A DNA stretch of 53,075 bases from Clostridia bacterium (GCA_017462985.1 JAFTQB010000002.1:1-53075); one strand, 5' to 3'. Counted from the stretch's first letter, positions 37,087-46,911 are shown. Notes: generated by a model from the sequence alone, not told the origin. Numbers and translations are program-made.

Positions 37087-38401
37087 AACTATTTTCGATC
37101 AGCGCGCCGTAAAGCGAGCGGATACAATCCTTTAATTGGCTGTTTTCCACGCCGATAATGATATTACATTCACTGATACTTTGATAAACCGTTTTTACGT
37201 TGATATTGCTTTCTTTCAATGCGGCGAATATCTTCGCCAGAATCCCCACTTTTCCCGAAAGGTTGTGCCCGATCACCGCCAAAAGCCCGATCTCCTCGTC
37301 GCCAAGGATCTTATCTACGTCCACGCGCGTTTTCAGTTCTTTTAGAAACGCTTTGAAGGATATTTTCGTATACTCGGAATTTTCCACGAAAAAGCACAGG
37401 TTATCCAAACCCGAATGGGTATGCGAGATATTGATGCCGTATTCTTCGAACACGGAAGTTACCTTTTTAACGAAGCCGAGCTGTTTATCGAGCATCGCTT
37501 TAGAAATCTGAATACAGGTATAATCGTTTTTGCCCGTGATACAGGCAATCACCTGTTTATCCGAAACTTCCGTGCGCTTTTTTAAAATTTCCGTGCCTTT
37601 TTCTTCTGGGGCAAAACTGTTTTTTAAATGAATGGGAATGGGGTGATCGTAAAGAGGCAAAAGCGTTTCCGCGTGGAGCACCGAAGCGCCCATATACGAC
37701 ATTTCGCGAAGCTCTCTGAAAGATACCTGCGATACGCCCCTACTGCCCTTGACAACCTTGGGATCGCAAACGCGGATCCCGTCCACGTCCGTCCAATTTT
37801 CGTATAAATCCGCCTCAAAAACGCGTGCGACGATCGAGCCTGTGATATCGCTGCCGCCGCGGGAAAAAGTTTTGATATGCCCCTTTTCATCCAAGCCGTA
37901 AAAGCCCGGAATTACGTAGCTCTTTTCTTTTTCGATCGCCGTTGCGGCTTTAAGCGTAGCCGTCATATCCAATTCGCCGCCCGAAAAACGGACGAAACGC
38001 GACGCGTCTAAAAATTCGTAGCCGAGATACGCCGCGATGAGCTTCGCGTTCAAATATTCCCCGCGCGAGAGCACGAAATCTTCGTTCGCTTCGGAAAATT
38101 TGATCTGACGATAAACCGTTTCCAGCTCTTCTTCGATCGGGAAGCTCTCGACAAGCGCCGAAATCTCGGTAAAGGTCGCCTTAATTTTCGCGAATAGCCC
38201 GTCAAATGCCGCGCTATCGAAGCGGTTTTGATAGCATTTCAGCAACAAATCGGTGATCTTTTCGGCGTTTTTATCTTTTTTGCCGGGCGCGGAAACCACG
38301 ACGAGCCTTCTGCCCGCGTCCGCTTTAATAATTTGAGCGCAACGCGCGATATTTTCCCGCGTAGCGAGCGACGTGCCTCCAAATTTACAAGTGATAAGCA
38401 T
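37085..38401 (-). CDS. lysC: Aspartate kinase
   Basis: Phosphorylates aspartate as the first step towards lysine, threonine and methionine. The 438-aa protein is monofunctional: amino-acid kinase domain with KFGGTS at 6-11, VVVSAPGKKDK, RGEYLNAKLIAAYL and FSRGGSDITGS, then two C-terminal ACT domains (from about 300; VTSVFEEYGINISHTHSGLD and AVIGHNLSGKVGILAKIF) for allosteric control by end-product amino acids. AAGGA precedes the start. It follows rpe by 46 bases and closes the leftward run; it is not part of the usual version of this cluster. No lysine riboswitch is visible. Confidence 0.95.
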   Translation of the reverse strand: MLITCKFGGTSLATRENIARCAQIIKADAGRRLVVVSAPGKKDKNAEKITDLLLKCYQNRFDSAAFDGLFAKIKATFTEISALVESFPIEEELETVYRQIKFSEANEDFVLSRGEYLNAKLIAAYLGYEFLDASRFVRFSGGELDMTATLKAATAIEKEKSYVIPGFYGLDEKGHIKTFSRGGSDITGSIVARVFEADLYENWTDVDGIRVCDPKVVKGSRGVSQVSFRELREMSYMGASVLHAETLLPLYDHPIPIHLKNSFAPEEKGTEILKKRTEVSDKQVIACITGKNDYTCIQISKAMLDKQLGFVKKVTSVFEEYGINISHTHSGLDNLCFFVENSEYTKISFKAFLKELKTRVDVDKILGDEEIGLLAVIGHNLSGKVGILAKIFAALKESNINVKTVYQSISECNIIIGVENSQLKDCIRSLYGALIENS

Positions 38402-38447
38402 ACTTTTTTCCTTCTTTGGTTGATTTGAGAAAGAATTGAAACGATCG

Positions 38448-39101
38448 TTACGCTTTGAGCTTGGCGATCATTGCCGCGCGATCGGGGGCTTTGAATACCG
38501 CGCTGCCCGCAACGATCACGTTCGCGCCCGCCTCTTTGACTAGCCCGACGTTTTCCGCCGTTACGCCGCCGTCGATCTCGATATCGATCTCTTTGCCCGT
38601 CTTTTCCACGATCGCTTTCACTTCGCGAAGCTTATCCAACGCTTCGGGAATGAATTTTTGACCGCCGAAGCCGGGGAACACGCTCATGACGAGCACCATA
38701 TCGCAAAGCGGGATCACTTCTTCGATCTTTTCAACGGGGGTATCGGGATTGATGACCGCGCCGCATTTTACGCCCGTAGATTTAATGAGTTCCAGCACTT
38801 CTTTTAAATTGTCTTGGCAGGCTTCCCAATGCACGGTGATGATATCCGCGCCCGCTTTTGCAAAGCGTTCCACGTATTTTTCAGGATGCACGATCATCAA
38901 ATGACAGTCGAGGGGGAGCGTAGTGATCTTACGCAGATCCTCCACCATCTTGATACCGAACGTGATATTATTGACGAACACGCCGTCCATCACGTCGCAA
39001 TGCACGACGTCCGCGCCGCTTTCCTGCAAGGAACGGACCTCTTCGCCCATTTTCGAAAAATCCGCCGATAAAATAGACGGTGCGACTTGAATTTTTTTCA
39101 T
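38448..39101 (-). CDS. rpe: Ribulose-phosphate 3-epimerase
   Basis: Interconverts ribulose 5-phosphate and xylulose 5-phosphate in the pentose phosphate pathway. The 217-aa TIM barrel has all signatures: PSILSADFSKMG, HCDVMDGVFVNN, the metal-binding His and Asp residues in DCHLMI, MSVFPGFGGQKF, EIDGGV and GSAVF. In many Firmicutes rpe follows prpC-prkC-rsgA in this cluster; here it follows rlmN directly. Confidence 0.96.
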   Translation of the reverse strand: MKKIQVAPSILSADFSKMGEEVRSLQESGADVVHCDVMDGVFVNNITFGIKMVEDLRKITTLPLDCHLMIVHPEKYVERFAKAGADIITVHWEACQDNLKEVLELIKSTGVKCGAVINPDTPVEKIEEVIPLCDMVLVMSVFPGFGGQKFIPEALDKLREVKAIVEKTGKEIDIEIDGGVTAENVGLVKEAGANVIVAGSAVFKAPDRAAMIAKLKA

Positions 39102-39154
39102 TTGTTTTCTCCTATTTACGGCAATCGCCGTTGTTTTTAATGATAGCGTTGCGT

Positions 39155-40216
39155 TTACTCGTTTTTATCGAGATAGCTCGCCCGAAGCTGTCCGCACGCG
39201 CCGCCGATATCCACGCCGATTTGACGGCGTAACGTCGCCGATAAGCCGCCCTTTTCTAACATTCCGAGAAAGCGGTACGCCGCTTTATCCGAAGTCGATT
39301 TCAGCGTTCGCTCTTTCACCTCGTTCAAGCGAATGAGATTGACGTGGCAAGGCAAGCCCTTCAAAAGCGCAACGAGCGCCTTTGCGTGCTCCTCATCGCA
39401 ATTTTCCCCGTCGATGAGCGTATATTCGAAATAGTATCTTCTGCCCGTTTTTTCGAAATAGTATTTACAGGCTTTTAAGATCTCGGAAATTTTATAAGCC
39501 TTGGCAACGGGCATCACGCGGGCGCGGTCTTCGTCGTTCGTCGAATGGAGCGAAACGGTGAGATTAAGCGGAAGCCCCTCGTTTGCGAGCGCGTACATTT
39601 TCGGCACCAAGCCGCAGGTGGATAAAGAAATATTTCTTGCGCTGATATTCAAGCCGCCCGCCGCCGTTACGTTTTTTAAAAATTTGATCACTTCCGCATA
39701 GTTATCCAACGGCTCGCCGCTGCCCATCAGCACGAGATTGGTAACCGCGCGCGCGCCGTCGCCAAGTCCGCTTTTGACCTCTGAACGGTGAAGCGCGTTC
39801 ACGATCAATACCTGCGATAAAATCTCGCCCGCCGTCAAATTCCGCACCAAGCCGCCGAGGGTGGACGCGCAAAATTTACAACCCATTCTACACCCCACTT
39901 GCGTGGAAACGCATTGCGTATAGCCGTATTTATATTTCATCAAAACGCCTTCCACCAAATTCCCGTCGGCAAATTCGAACAGATATTTTTCCGTGCCGTC
40001 GGCGGAAACGTAGGTTTCTTTGATACGGATCGCCTCGTCCTCGTACTGCTCGCAAAGCGTTTCTTTAAAAGCCTTGGAAAGCGATGAGATCGCGCGGATA
40101 CTCTTCCCCTGCATCAGCCCCTCGTAAAGCTGTTTTGCACGGAATTTTTTTTCTCCAAGCTCTAAAACGAGCGTTTCCAATTCTTCCAAGGAAAGGTCCT
40201 GTATGATCTTTTTCAT
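39155..40216 (-). CDS. rlmN: Dual-specificity rRNA/tRNA adenine-C2 methyltransferase RlmN
   Basis: Radical-SAM enzyme that methylates C2 of A2503 in 23S rRNA and A37 in some tRNAs. The 353-aa protein has the 4Fe-4S motif CRMGCKFC (Cys109, Cys113, Cys116), the MGSGEPLDNY SAM-binding patch, and the catalytic C-terminal cysteine in RQIGVDIGGACGQL. The N-terminal helical domain contains KKFRAKQLYEGLMQG. Two bases separate it from rsmB. Confidence 0.97.
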   Translation of the reverse strand: MKKIIQDLSLEELETLVLELGEKKFRAKQLYEGLMQGKSIRAISSLSKAFKETLCEQYEDEAIRIKETYVSADGTEKYLFEFADGNLVEGVLMKYKYGYTQCVSTQVGCRMGCKFCASTLGGLVRNLTAGEILSQVLIVNALHRSEVKSGLGDGARAVTNLVLMGSGEPLDNYAEVIKFLKNVTAAGGLNISARNISLSTCGLVPKMYALANEGLPLNLTVSLHSTNDEDRARVMPVAKAYKISEILKACKYYFEKTGRRYYFEYTLIDGENCDEEHAKALVALLKGLPCHVNLIRLNEVKERTLKSTSDKAAYRFLGMLEKGGLSATLRRQIGVDIGGACGQLRASYLDKNE

Positions 40217-40218
40217 CG

Positions 40219-41463
40219 TTATTCTTCCCTTTTTATCATTTTACAAATGTAAAAACCTGCGCCGTAGGCGGTATCAGGCAAGAATTGAAGCCCAAATTTC
40301 TTCTTTTCATGCGGCAATTCGCTTTGTAAATTTACAAGTGTAAAATTTTTATGCGTTTGTAAAAAGGCTTCCACTACTTTGTCGTTTTCCGATTCAAACA
40401 GGGAACAGGTGGAATAATACAGCGCGCCGCCCGTTTTAACGTAGCGAGAACAGGTTTCCAAAATCGCCGTTTGCGCGGCGTTTAAAGAGGCAAAATCCTC
40501 CGCTTTTCGGAAAAGCTTGATATCGGGATTTTCGCTCACCGTGCCGTAGCCCGAACAGGGTACGTCGCACAGCACGCCGTCGAAGCGGTTTTCAAACGCG
40601 GGATCGAACACCGAACTATCCTTTTGCATCGGCGTGATATTTTCCCTGCCCATTCTTTTTAAGTAGCTTTCGATGAGCTTTACGCGGTGTTCGTGCAATT
40701 CAAACGAGGTTACGCCGCCGCATTTTTCGCTTAAAAGCACCGATTTTCCACCCGGCGCGGCGCAAGCGTCCAAGAGGCTTTCGCAAGCGGAAACGCAATC
40801 GCAGATCGCGATACTGCCCACCGATTGAAAGGTATATTTTCCCTCGTCGAAGCCCTCGTCGCGGGCGAAATTTTCAAAGATATAATTGCCCGCAAAGGGC
40901 GTGGAGATATGCGGGCGTTTTGCATAAATTTCGGGCAATTCCCCGCCCGTAAACCGCACGCTTACACCCGCGCTTTTCGCGGAAGCGATCGACTTTGCGC
41001 GCGCGCCGTATTCGTTTTTGAGCAGCTCGTACGCAAACGCAGGATAGGAAAGAGAAATGCTTTCGCCCTGCTTTTCCTTTTTTAACGCCTCGTCCACCGC
41101 CGCGCGGTCGAAACGGCGCAAAAACGCGTTGACGAAGCCCGACACGCCCGATTTTCCAAGCTTTTTGCAAAGGGTAACGGCGCAATCGGTTACCATATAT
41201 TTTTGCTTGCCCATAAACAGGAGCATATACAGCGAAATTTTCAACAAGAGCCGCACGGCGGGCTTGGGGGCTTTGGGCGCGTAAAAGCGAATGGCGTAAT
41301 CGAAATATAGGTCGTTTTCCAATACGCCGTAAACGATCTTTACCGTGCGCGCGCGGTTAAGCTCTTCGATATAAGTATCGGCGAGCGCCTGTTTTAAATG
41401 CGCGCCGCCTTGGTAAATTTTCGTTAAAATTTGAAAGGGATCGTACAGGGGATTGCTCAACAT
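40219..41463 (-). CDS. rsmB: 16S rRNA (cytosine967-C5)-methyltransferase
   Basis: RsmB/Sun enzyme, 414 aa. The N-terminal NusB-like domain (residues 1-140) is followed by a Rossmann methyltransferase: SAM motif LLDACAAPGGKS, the two catalytic cysteines in CDVPCSGYGT and YYSTCSLFESEN. The start overlaps the end of fmt by seven bases and is preceded by GGGGGCAGG. Same place in the fmt-rsmB-rlmN order as in Bacillus. Confidence 0.95.
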   Translation of the reverse strand: MLSNPLYDPFQILTKIYQGGAHLKQALADTYIEELNRARTVKIVYGVLENDLYFDYAIRFYAPKAPKPAVRLLLKISLYMLLFMGKQKYMVTDCAVTLCKKLGKSGVSGFVNAFLRRFDRAAVDEALKKEKQGESISLSYPAFAYELLKNEYGARAKSIASAKSAGVSVRFTGGELPEIYAKRPHISTPFAGNYIFENFARDEGFDEGKYTFQSVGSIAICDCVSACESLLDACAAPGGKSVLLSEKCGGVTSFELHEHRVKLIESYLKRMGRENITPMQKDSSVFDPAFENRFDGVLCDVPCSGYGTVSENPDIKLFRKAEDFASLNAAQTAILETCSRYVKTGGALYYSTCSLFESENDKVVEAFLQTHKNFTLVNLQSELPHEKKKFGLQFLPDTAYGAGFYICKMIKREE

Positions 41464-42392
41464 TTCAATACCTGCCCCCTACAAATCTTCTTGCCGTTCA
41501 AAAAATCGCCGCCCTTCATACGCTTGCCGCCCGCCGCCTGCACTTCCGTCAGCTTCACGGCGCCGTCGCCGCAACGAACGATCAAGCCCTTTTTGGGGAT
41601 ATCGCACACCACCTCGCCCTTTTGCGCCGAGGCGTATTCTTCCCGCCATTCGGCGGCTTCCGCGCGATAGATATTCAAAATACCGTTTTCCGTCTGCGCG
41701 AACGCCACGGGCGCGGGATTTGCCGCACGCACGAGGTTGACGATCTCGTTTACCGAGCGCGAAAAATCGATTTTTACCTGTTCTTTGGAAATTTTCCGCA
41801 CCACGCGAACGCCCTCGCTTGCTTGCGGCGTTAAGGTATATTCTCCCTCCAATAATTCGAGCGCGCGGAGTATGAGCGGCGCGGACAGCGCGGACAGACG
41901 ATCGGAAAGCTCGCCGTAGGTTTCGTCGGGCAAAATATCAATCCTTTCCTCGCATAAAATATCGCCGCAATCCAAGCCTAATTCCGTTTTCATCACCGTA
42001 ACGCTCGTTTGCGTTTCGCCCGATAAAATACAGCTTTGAATGGGCGACGCGCCGCGATAATAGGGCAACAGCCCCGCGTGGATATTCCAAACGCCTTTAG
42101 GGAACGCGTCCAACACCTCTTGCGTTAAAATCTGACCGTACGCGCAGGTGATCATTATATCGGCGCGAAGCGCGACAAGCTCCGAGACGAACTCGCGAAT
42201 CTTTTTCGGCTGAAAAACGGGCAAGCCCAAAGAAAGGGCGAGCGTTTTTACGGGCGGAGGGGTTAAAATGCCTTTCCGTCCTTGCGGTTTATCCTCTTGT
42301 GTGATCACACCAACCACCTCGTAGCCGCGCTCCACGATCGCTTTGAGCGGCAGAACGGCAAAGTCGGGCGTACCTGCAAATACGATTTTCAT
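41457..42392 (-). CDS. fmt: Methionyl-tRNA formyltransferase
   Basis: Formylates initiator Met-tRNA using 10-formyl-tetrahydrofolate. The 311-aa protein has MKIVFAGTPDFAV at the start, the QEDKPQGRKG loop, NIHAGLLPYYRGASPIQ with the catalytic Asn and His, and GLDCGDIL. The C-terminal OB domain contains NPAPVAF and VRCGDGAVKL. It lies 89 bases downstream of def, its functional partner. Confidence 0.97.
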   Translation of the reverse strand: MKIVFAGTPDFAVLPLKAIVERGYEVVGVITQEDKPQGRKGILTPPPVKTLALSLGLPVFQPKKIREFVSELVALRADIMITCAYGQILTQEVLDAFPKGVWNIHAGLLPYYRGASPIQSCILSGETQTSVTVMKTELGLDCGDILCEERIDILPDETYGELSDRLSALSAPLILRALELLEGEYTLTPQASEGVRVVRKISKEQVKIDFSRSVNEIVNLVRAANPAPVAFAQTENGILNIYRAEAAEWREEYASAQKGEVVCDIPKKGLIVRCGDGAVKLTEVQAAGGKRMKGGDFLNGKKICRGQVLKC

Positions 42393-42481
42393 AACTGTTT
42401 TTTCCTAATAAGATGATAGCCCGTTATAGCGGGTAAAAAACGGAACAAGACGCAAGCATTGCGCCACGTATTCTCCGTTTT

Positions 42482-42937
42482 TTAATTTTGTTCGATCTGC
42501 GTCGCCTTATCTATATACAACACGCCGTCGAGATGATCAAGCTCGTGGCAGATCGCGCGGGCAAAAAAGCCCTTTGCTTGCAACAAATGCTTTTCCCCGA
42601 AGCGATCGAAATAAGAAAGCTTGACCTTCATCGGACGGGAAACCACGCCGCTTTTTCCGCGCACGGAAAGGCAGCCTTCCCAGCCCGTTTGTTCGCCCTT
42701 TTGCGATAAGATAACGGGGTTGATAAATTCGAAATATCCTTCCTCTTCGATATCCACCACGACGGCGCGGCGCAAGATACCCACCTGCGGCGCAGCCAAC
42801 CCTGCCCCCTGCTCTTTTTTCACAGTGTCTTTCATATCGTCCAAAAGCTGCCACAGCTTTTCATCGAATTTTTCCACGGGGAAGCATTTTTTTCTGAGCA
42901 CTTCGTCGCCCACCTGTACTACGTTTCTGATTGCCAT
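42482..42937 (-). CDS. def: Peptide deformylase
   Basis: Removes the N-formyl group from nascent proteins. The 151-aa metalloenzyme shows the three motifs GAGLAAPQVG (42-51 region), EGCLSV with the metal-binding cysteine, and HELDHLDG with the two histidines. AAGGAG precedes the ATG. Size and motifs fit type 1 deformylase. Confidence 0.96.
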   Translation of the reverse strand: MAIRNVVQVGDEVLRKKCFPVEKFDEKLWQLLDDMKDTVKKEQGAGLAAPQVGILRRAVVVDIEEEGYFEFINPVILSQKGEQTGWEGCLSVRGKSGVVSRPMKVKLSYFDRFGEKHLLQAKGFFARAICHELDHLDGVLYIDKATQIEQN

Positions 42938-42947
42938 ATTCTTCTCC

Positions 42948-45122
42948 TTAGCTTAAATTGGCGGGATTTTCTTCGACGGAAACGAGCGTTTCCCGAGTTC
43001 TTTCCCCCGCGCAAATATCGTAAATTTTCGGCAACAATTCCCCGCCAACGATCCGCATCAGCACTTGATACCGATGCTTGTTTTCGATACGTTTGATGGG
43101 CGCCGCCATTTTATTGAAAAACAGGAATTGTTCCTCGTTTTCCCGATAGAGTTCTTCCAAAGCGAAATACACGCTTTTCAGCGTTTCAAGCGCTTTTTTA
43201 TTATCCTCGCCCGAAATCAGCACGCGCACGATCTTGGAAAAGGGCGGGAACATCGCCGCTTGGCGCAAAGACACCTCGTTTTTATAAAAGCCCTCGTAAT
43301 CGTACTCGCACGCAAAACGCAAAACGTCGTTTTCGGGCGAAAAAGTCTGCAAAACCACTTTGCCCTGTTCTTCCGCTCTTCCGCTTCTGCCCGCCACCTG
43401 CGTGATGAGCTGAAAGGTGCGTTCGCCGCTTCTGTAATCGTTGAAATGCAGGCTCATATCGGCGTCTAAAATGCCCACTAAGGTAACGGACGGGAAATCG
43501 TGCCCCTTGGCGATCATCTGCGTTCCTACGAGGATATCCGCCTTTTTTTCGCCGAATTCTTTTAAGATCTTATAATGTCCTTCTTTGCCGCTCGTCGTAT
43601 CGTTATCCATGCGCAAAATTCGCGCTTGCGGATATAATTTTTTCAGGTCGGAAACGATTCGTTGCGTACCTGTCCCCGCGTAAGAGAGTTTTTTAGAGCC
43701 GCAATCGGGGCAGCCCGAAAGCATATTGTATTTCGCGCCGCAATAATGGCATTTGAGGCAATCTTCTTCGCGGTGATAAGTGAGAGAAACGTCGCACGCT
43801 TCGCATTTTGCCACGTAGCCGCATTCCTTGCAAATCACCGTTTGCGAGTACCCGCGGCGATTCAAAAACAAGATCGCCTGATTGCCGCCCAAAAGCGTTT
43901 GTTCCAATTCCTCTTTGAGCGCAAAGGAGAACGCGGAGTTGTTCCCGCGGCGCACCTCGCGGCGCATATCCACGATACGAATTTCCGGCAACGGGCGTTT
44001 GTTGATCCGCTCGGCGAGCTTGATCAATCCAAATTCCCCTTCAAGCGCGCGTTTATAGGTTTCCACCGACGGCGTTGCGCTGCCGAGCACGAGTTTGCAG
44101 CCGTTGCGCTTTGCCCGAAGCAGAGCGATATCGAAGGTGTTGTAGCGAGGCGCGGTTTCGCTTGCATAGCTGGAATCGTGCTCCTCGTCCATGATGATCA
44201 CGCCGAGCTTTTCAAGGGGCGCAAACACGGCGCTCCTCGCGCCGATGGCGATTTTCGCCTCGCCCGTTCTCAACCGCCACCATTCGTCGAAGCGTTCGCC
44301 CGCGGACAAGCCGCTGTGCAAGATAGCGGCGTTCTTCCCAAACCTCGCGCGAAGCTGTGCGAGCATTTGCGGCGTTAAGGAAATTTCGGGCACTAAAAAG
44401 ATCGAACTTTTGCCCGCCTTTAAGCAATCGGCAATCAAGGTGAGGTAGATCTCCGTTTTGCCGCTCCCCGTTACGCCGTGAATGAGCTGCACCGTTCTTT
44501 CGTCCGTTTTCACGGCTTGTACGGCGTTTTTTTGCGCCGCCGTCAGCGCCTTTACCGCACCCGTTTCTTCAATCGTTTTATACGGGTCGCGCCGTACCTG
44601 CTCTTCCGTGATCGTGATATAGCCTTTCTTTTGAAGCGCCGCAACGCTTCCCGAAAACAGCTTGTTTAAAAGCGCGCAATCGGTTTTTCCGTTTTCTAAA
44701 AGATACTCCGCCGCCGCGATTTGATTTTTTGCCGTTTTGGAAAAATTCCATTGTTCTTTATCCACGGCGAGCGTCGCATACCGACGGGTTAGCTCGCGCA
44801 CCTTTCCCGTACGCATTTCCGCGGGCAAAAACAACCGAAGCGCAAGCGCGCGCGGCACCAAGTAGCGCTTTGCGATCTTGCCCGAAAGCTCCACACACTC
44901 GGGAGTGAGCGCAGGCAATTCGTCGGGCGCGGGCGCAACTTTTTTCAGCTTTTCGATCGGGTACGCGGCGGTATCCTTAAGGCGTATGATAAAGCCCGTA
45001 AGCGTTCTGCCTCCGAAGGGCGCGAGAACGCGTGCGCCGACGGTTAAGCCGTCGTCGCACAAATAATCGAATACCCTATCCGTTTCGCCCGAGGCGATAT
45101 CTACGATCACTTCCGCTATCAT
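42948..45122 (-). CDS. priA: Primosomal replication restart helicase PriA
   Basis: Restarts stalled replication forks. 724 aa. The N-terminal 3'-DNA-binding domain (ALRLFLPAEMRTG near 110) precedes the helicase core: Walker A GVTGSGKTE, DEEH box, SATPSVET, LFLNRRGYS, and the cysteine-rich zinc domain (CKECGYVAKCEACD through CPDCGSKKL), then GTQRI and the motif V/VI region VAGRSGR. Def follows ten bases downstream. Confidence 0.97.
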   Translation of the reverse strand: MIAEVIVDIASGETDRVFDYLCDDGLTVGARVLAPFGGRTLTGFIIRLKDTAAYPIEKLKKVAPAPDELPALTPECVELSGKIAKRYLVPRALALRLFLPAEMRTGKVRELTRRYATLAVDKEQWNFSKTAKNQIAAAEYLLENGKTDCALLNKLFSGSVAALQKKGYITITEEQVRRDPYKTIEETGAVKALTAAQKNAVQAVKTDERTVQLIHGVTGSGKTEIYLTLIADCLKAGKSSIFLVPEISLTPQMLAQLRARFGKNAAILHSGLSAGERFDEWWRLRTGEAKIAIGARSAVFAPLEKLGVIIMDEEHDSSYASETAPRYNTFDIALLRAKRNGCKLVLGSATPSVETYKRALEGEFGLIKLAERINKRPLPEIRIVDMRREVRRGNNSAFSFALKEELEQTLLGGNQAILFLNRRGYSQTVICKECGYVAKCEACDVSLTYHREEDCLKCHYCGAKYNMLSGCPDCGSKKLSYAGTGTQRIVSDLKKLYPQARILRMDNDTTSGKEGHYKILKEFGEKKADILVGTQMIAKGHDFPSVTLVGILDADMSLHFNDYRSGERTFQLITQVAGRSGRAEEQGKVVLQTFSPENDVLRFACEYDYEGFYKNEVSLRQAAMFPPFSKIVRVLISGEDNKKALETLKSVYFALEELYRENEEQFLFFNKMAAPIKRIENKHRYQVLMRIVGGELLPKIYDICAGERTRETLVSVEENPANLS

Positions 45123-45186
45123 ATCCCACCCAAAAAAGCCGAAAACGCCGACTGCCCAAAGCGGACAATCGGCGAAACGTTTCCGT

Positions 45187-45408
45187 TTAGTCTTTCGCGA
45201 TGACTACTTTCCCCGCCGCGATATCTTCACACGCGGTGGAAAGCTCTTTCGGTCTTTCGTTGCCGTCGCGACCGCCGAGGTTTCTTTCCGCTTCCAAAAT
45301 TTGGCGCGCTCTTTTCGCCGCGATCGTGCAAAGCGCGTAGCGGCTGACGGGATCTTCTTCCGTGCCCAACTTTCTGATCAATAAATCTACCGAGGGTTCG
45401 TTTACCAT
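45187..45408 (-). CDS. rpoZ: RNA polymerase omega subunit
   Basis: Assembly subunit of RNA polymerase. The 73-aa protein has the family core YALCTIAAKRARQI and ends with a short charged tail. GGAG precedes the start. It sits between gmk (34 bases upstream) and priA; the coaBC gene often found between rpoZ and priA is missing. Confidence 0.93.
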   Translation of the reverse strand: MVNEPSVDLLIRKLGTEEDPVSRYALCTIAAKRARQILEAERNLGGRDGNERPKELSTACEDIAAGKVVIAKD

Positions 45409-45442
45409 AATATTTTTTCACTCCTTGTCGTTCGTTTTTCTT

Positions 45443-46000
45443 TTATTTTGATTTCTCGTAATCGAGAATTTCTTCCAAGCTTTTCATCGCTTCGTCAAAA
45501 TCGTCGTTGACGACGCGGTAATCGTATTTTTCGCTTTGCGAAAGCTCGTATTCCAGCCTCGAAAGCCTATTTGCAATTTGTTCTTCCGTTTCGGAATTTC
45601 TGCCCGAAAGCCTGCGGCGCAATTCTTCCTTTGAGGGCGGCTCGATAAAGACGAGCACGCATTGCGGGAATACTTTTTTCGCGTTCAGCGCGCCCACGAC
45701 ATCGATTTCCAAAACCACCGATTTTTCTTTCAGCGTTTCTTCGACGAACGTTTTGGGCGTTCCGTAATAGTTTTCGAAATGCTGATCGTATTCCAAAAAC
45801 TCGTTTTCTGCAATCTTTGCTTCGAATTCGGCTTTGGAAAGGAAGAAATATTCTCTGCCGTTCACCTCGCCGCTACGCGGCTCTCTCGTCGTGCAGGAAA
45901 CCGATTCCACTACGTCGTCCCGCTTTTTCACGAGCGTTTTAACGAGCGTACCTTTCCCCACGCCCGACGGGCCTGAAACCGCTATCAATACGTTTCTCAT
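45443..46000 (-). CDS. gmk: Guanylate kinase
   Basis: Phosphorylates GMP to GDP. The 185-aa protein has the P-loop GPSGVGKGT (residues 9-17), the GMP-binding SCTTREPRSGEVNGREY stretch, the lid FIEPPSKEELRRRL and the C-terminal YRVVNDDFDEA. It starts seven bases after yicC; remA (DUF370), which normally lies between them, is absent. Confidence 0.97.
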   Translation of the reverse strand: MRNVLIAVSGPSGVGKGTLVKTLVKKRDDVVESVSCTTREPRSGEVNGREYFFLSKAEFEAKIAENEFLEYDQHFENYYGTPKTFVEETLKEKSVVLEIDVVGALNAKKVFPQCVLVFIEPPSKEELRRRLSGRNSETEEQIANRLSRLEYELSQSEKYDYRVVNDDFDEAMKSLEEILDYEKSK

Positions 46001-46007
46001 AAGCTCC

Positions 46008-46883
46008 TCATTCGATGTTTTGCACCTGCTCGCGCACCTTTTCGATCTCGTTTTTCAAAGCAAGCCCCGCGCGCGTGATCTCTACGTCGTTGCTCTTGGA
46101 ACAGGTGGTGTTCGCCTCGCGGTTAAATTCCTGCACCAAAAAATCCAGTTTTCTGCCTACGATCTTTTCCTTTGCGATCGCGCGGAACTGCTCGATATGC
46201 GAACGAAGCCTTGTTAACTCCTCGTCGATATTGCTCTTATCGGTGAAGATCGCCACTTCCGAAAGCAGCCTCGCCTCGTCGGGATTTACGCCGTCGAGAT
46301 ATTCTTTCACCCGCGCCGTCAGTTTTTCGCGATAGCTTTGCGCAATCAAAGGCGCGCGCACGGAAATGGTTCGCACGATCGATTCGATCGTATCCATTCT
46401 GGAAAGCATATCCGTTTTCAGCTTCTCGCCTTCGATCGCCCGCATTGCGTTCAAGTTCTCCAACGCAAGCGCAAGCGCCGTTTTCAACGCCGAAATCAGT
46501 TCCTCGTCCGCTACGGCGGCGTCGTCTTGCTTCAATACTTCGGGATAGCGAAGCACGGAAGATACCGTTACGTCGTCGGGCAGGGACGGAAACGCCGCTT
46601 TCAGGCTTTCCACTGCCGCCATATAGGAAGCCGCCACCGAAAGATCAACCGAAAGCGCGGCGGGCTTTTCCCGCTTGTCTTTTAAAGATACGAAAATATC
46701 CAAATGACCTCTCGTCATCTTTTCGCGCACCAGATTTCTGATAATATCCTCGTACGCCGTAAAAATGCGCGGCGATTTGATATTGATATCAAGGTAGCGA
46801 TTGTTCACCGACTTAATTTCGCAAGCCAGCTCCACGCCCCCCTCTTTATATTCCCCTTTTCCGTAGCCCGTCATACTCAACAT
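46008..46883 (-). CDS. yicC: YicC-family endoribonuclease-like protein
   Basis: YicC family protein, 291 aa; family members are reported to act as endoribonucleases on structured RNA. The start at 46883 gives the standard MLSMTGYGKGE and has AAGGAAG upstream; codons further upstream overlap the promoter. C-terminal DUF1732 motif: KLDFLVQEFNREANTTCSKSND is visible, shown by its end (NREANTTCSKSND). It is the first gene of the long leftward cluster. Confidence 0.93.
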   Translation of the reverse strand: MLSMTGYGKGEYKEGGVELACEIKSVNNRYLDINIKSPRIFTAYEDIIRNLVREKMTRGHLDIFVSLKDKREKPAALSVDLSVAASYMAAVESLKAAFPSLPDDVTVSSVLRYPEVLKQDDAAVADEELISALKTALALALENLNAMRAIEGEKLKTDMLSRMDTIESIVRTISVRAPLIAQSYREKLTARVKEYLDGVNPDEARLLSEVAIFTDKSNIDEELTRLRSHIEQFRAIAKEKIVGRKLDFLVQEFNREANTTCSKSNDVEITRAGLALKNEIEKVREQVQNIE

Positions 46884-46911
46884 AGCAATTTCTTCCTTAT
46901 ATCTTCCGTCT

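Noticed and set aside
38402-38447. Lysine riboswitch upstream of lysC
   Set aside because: Only 46 bases separate rpe and lysC, far too short for the aptamer, and the gene is within an operon.
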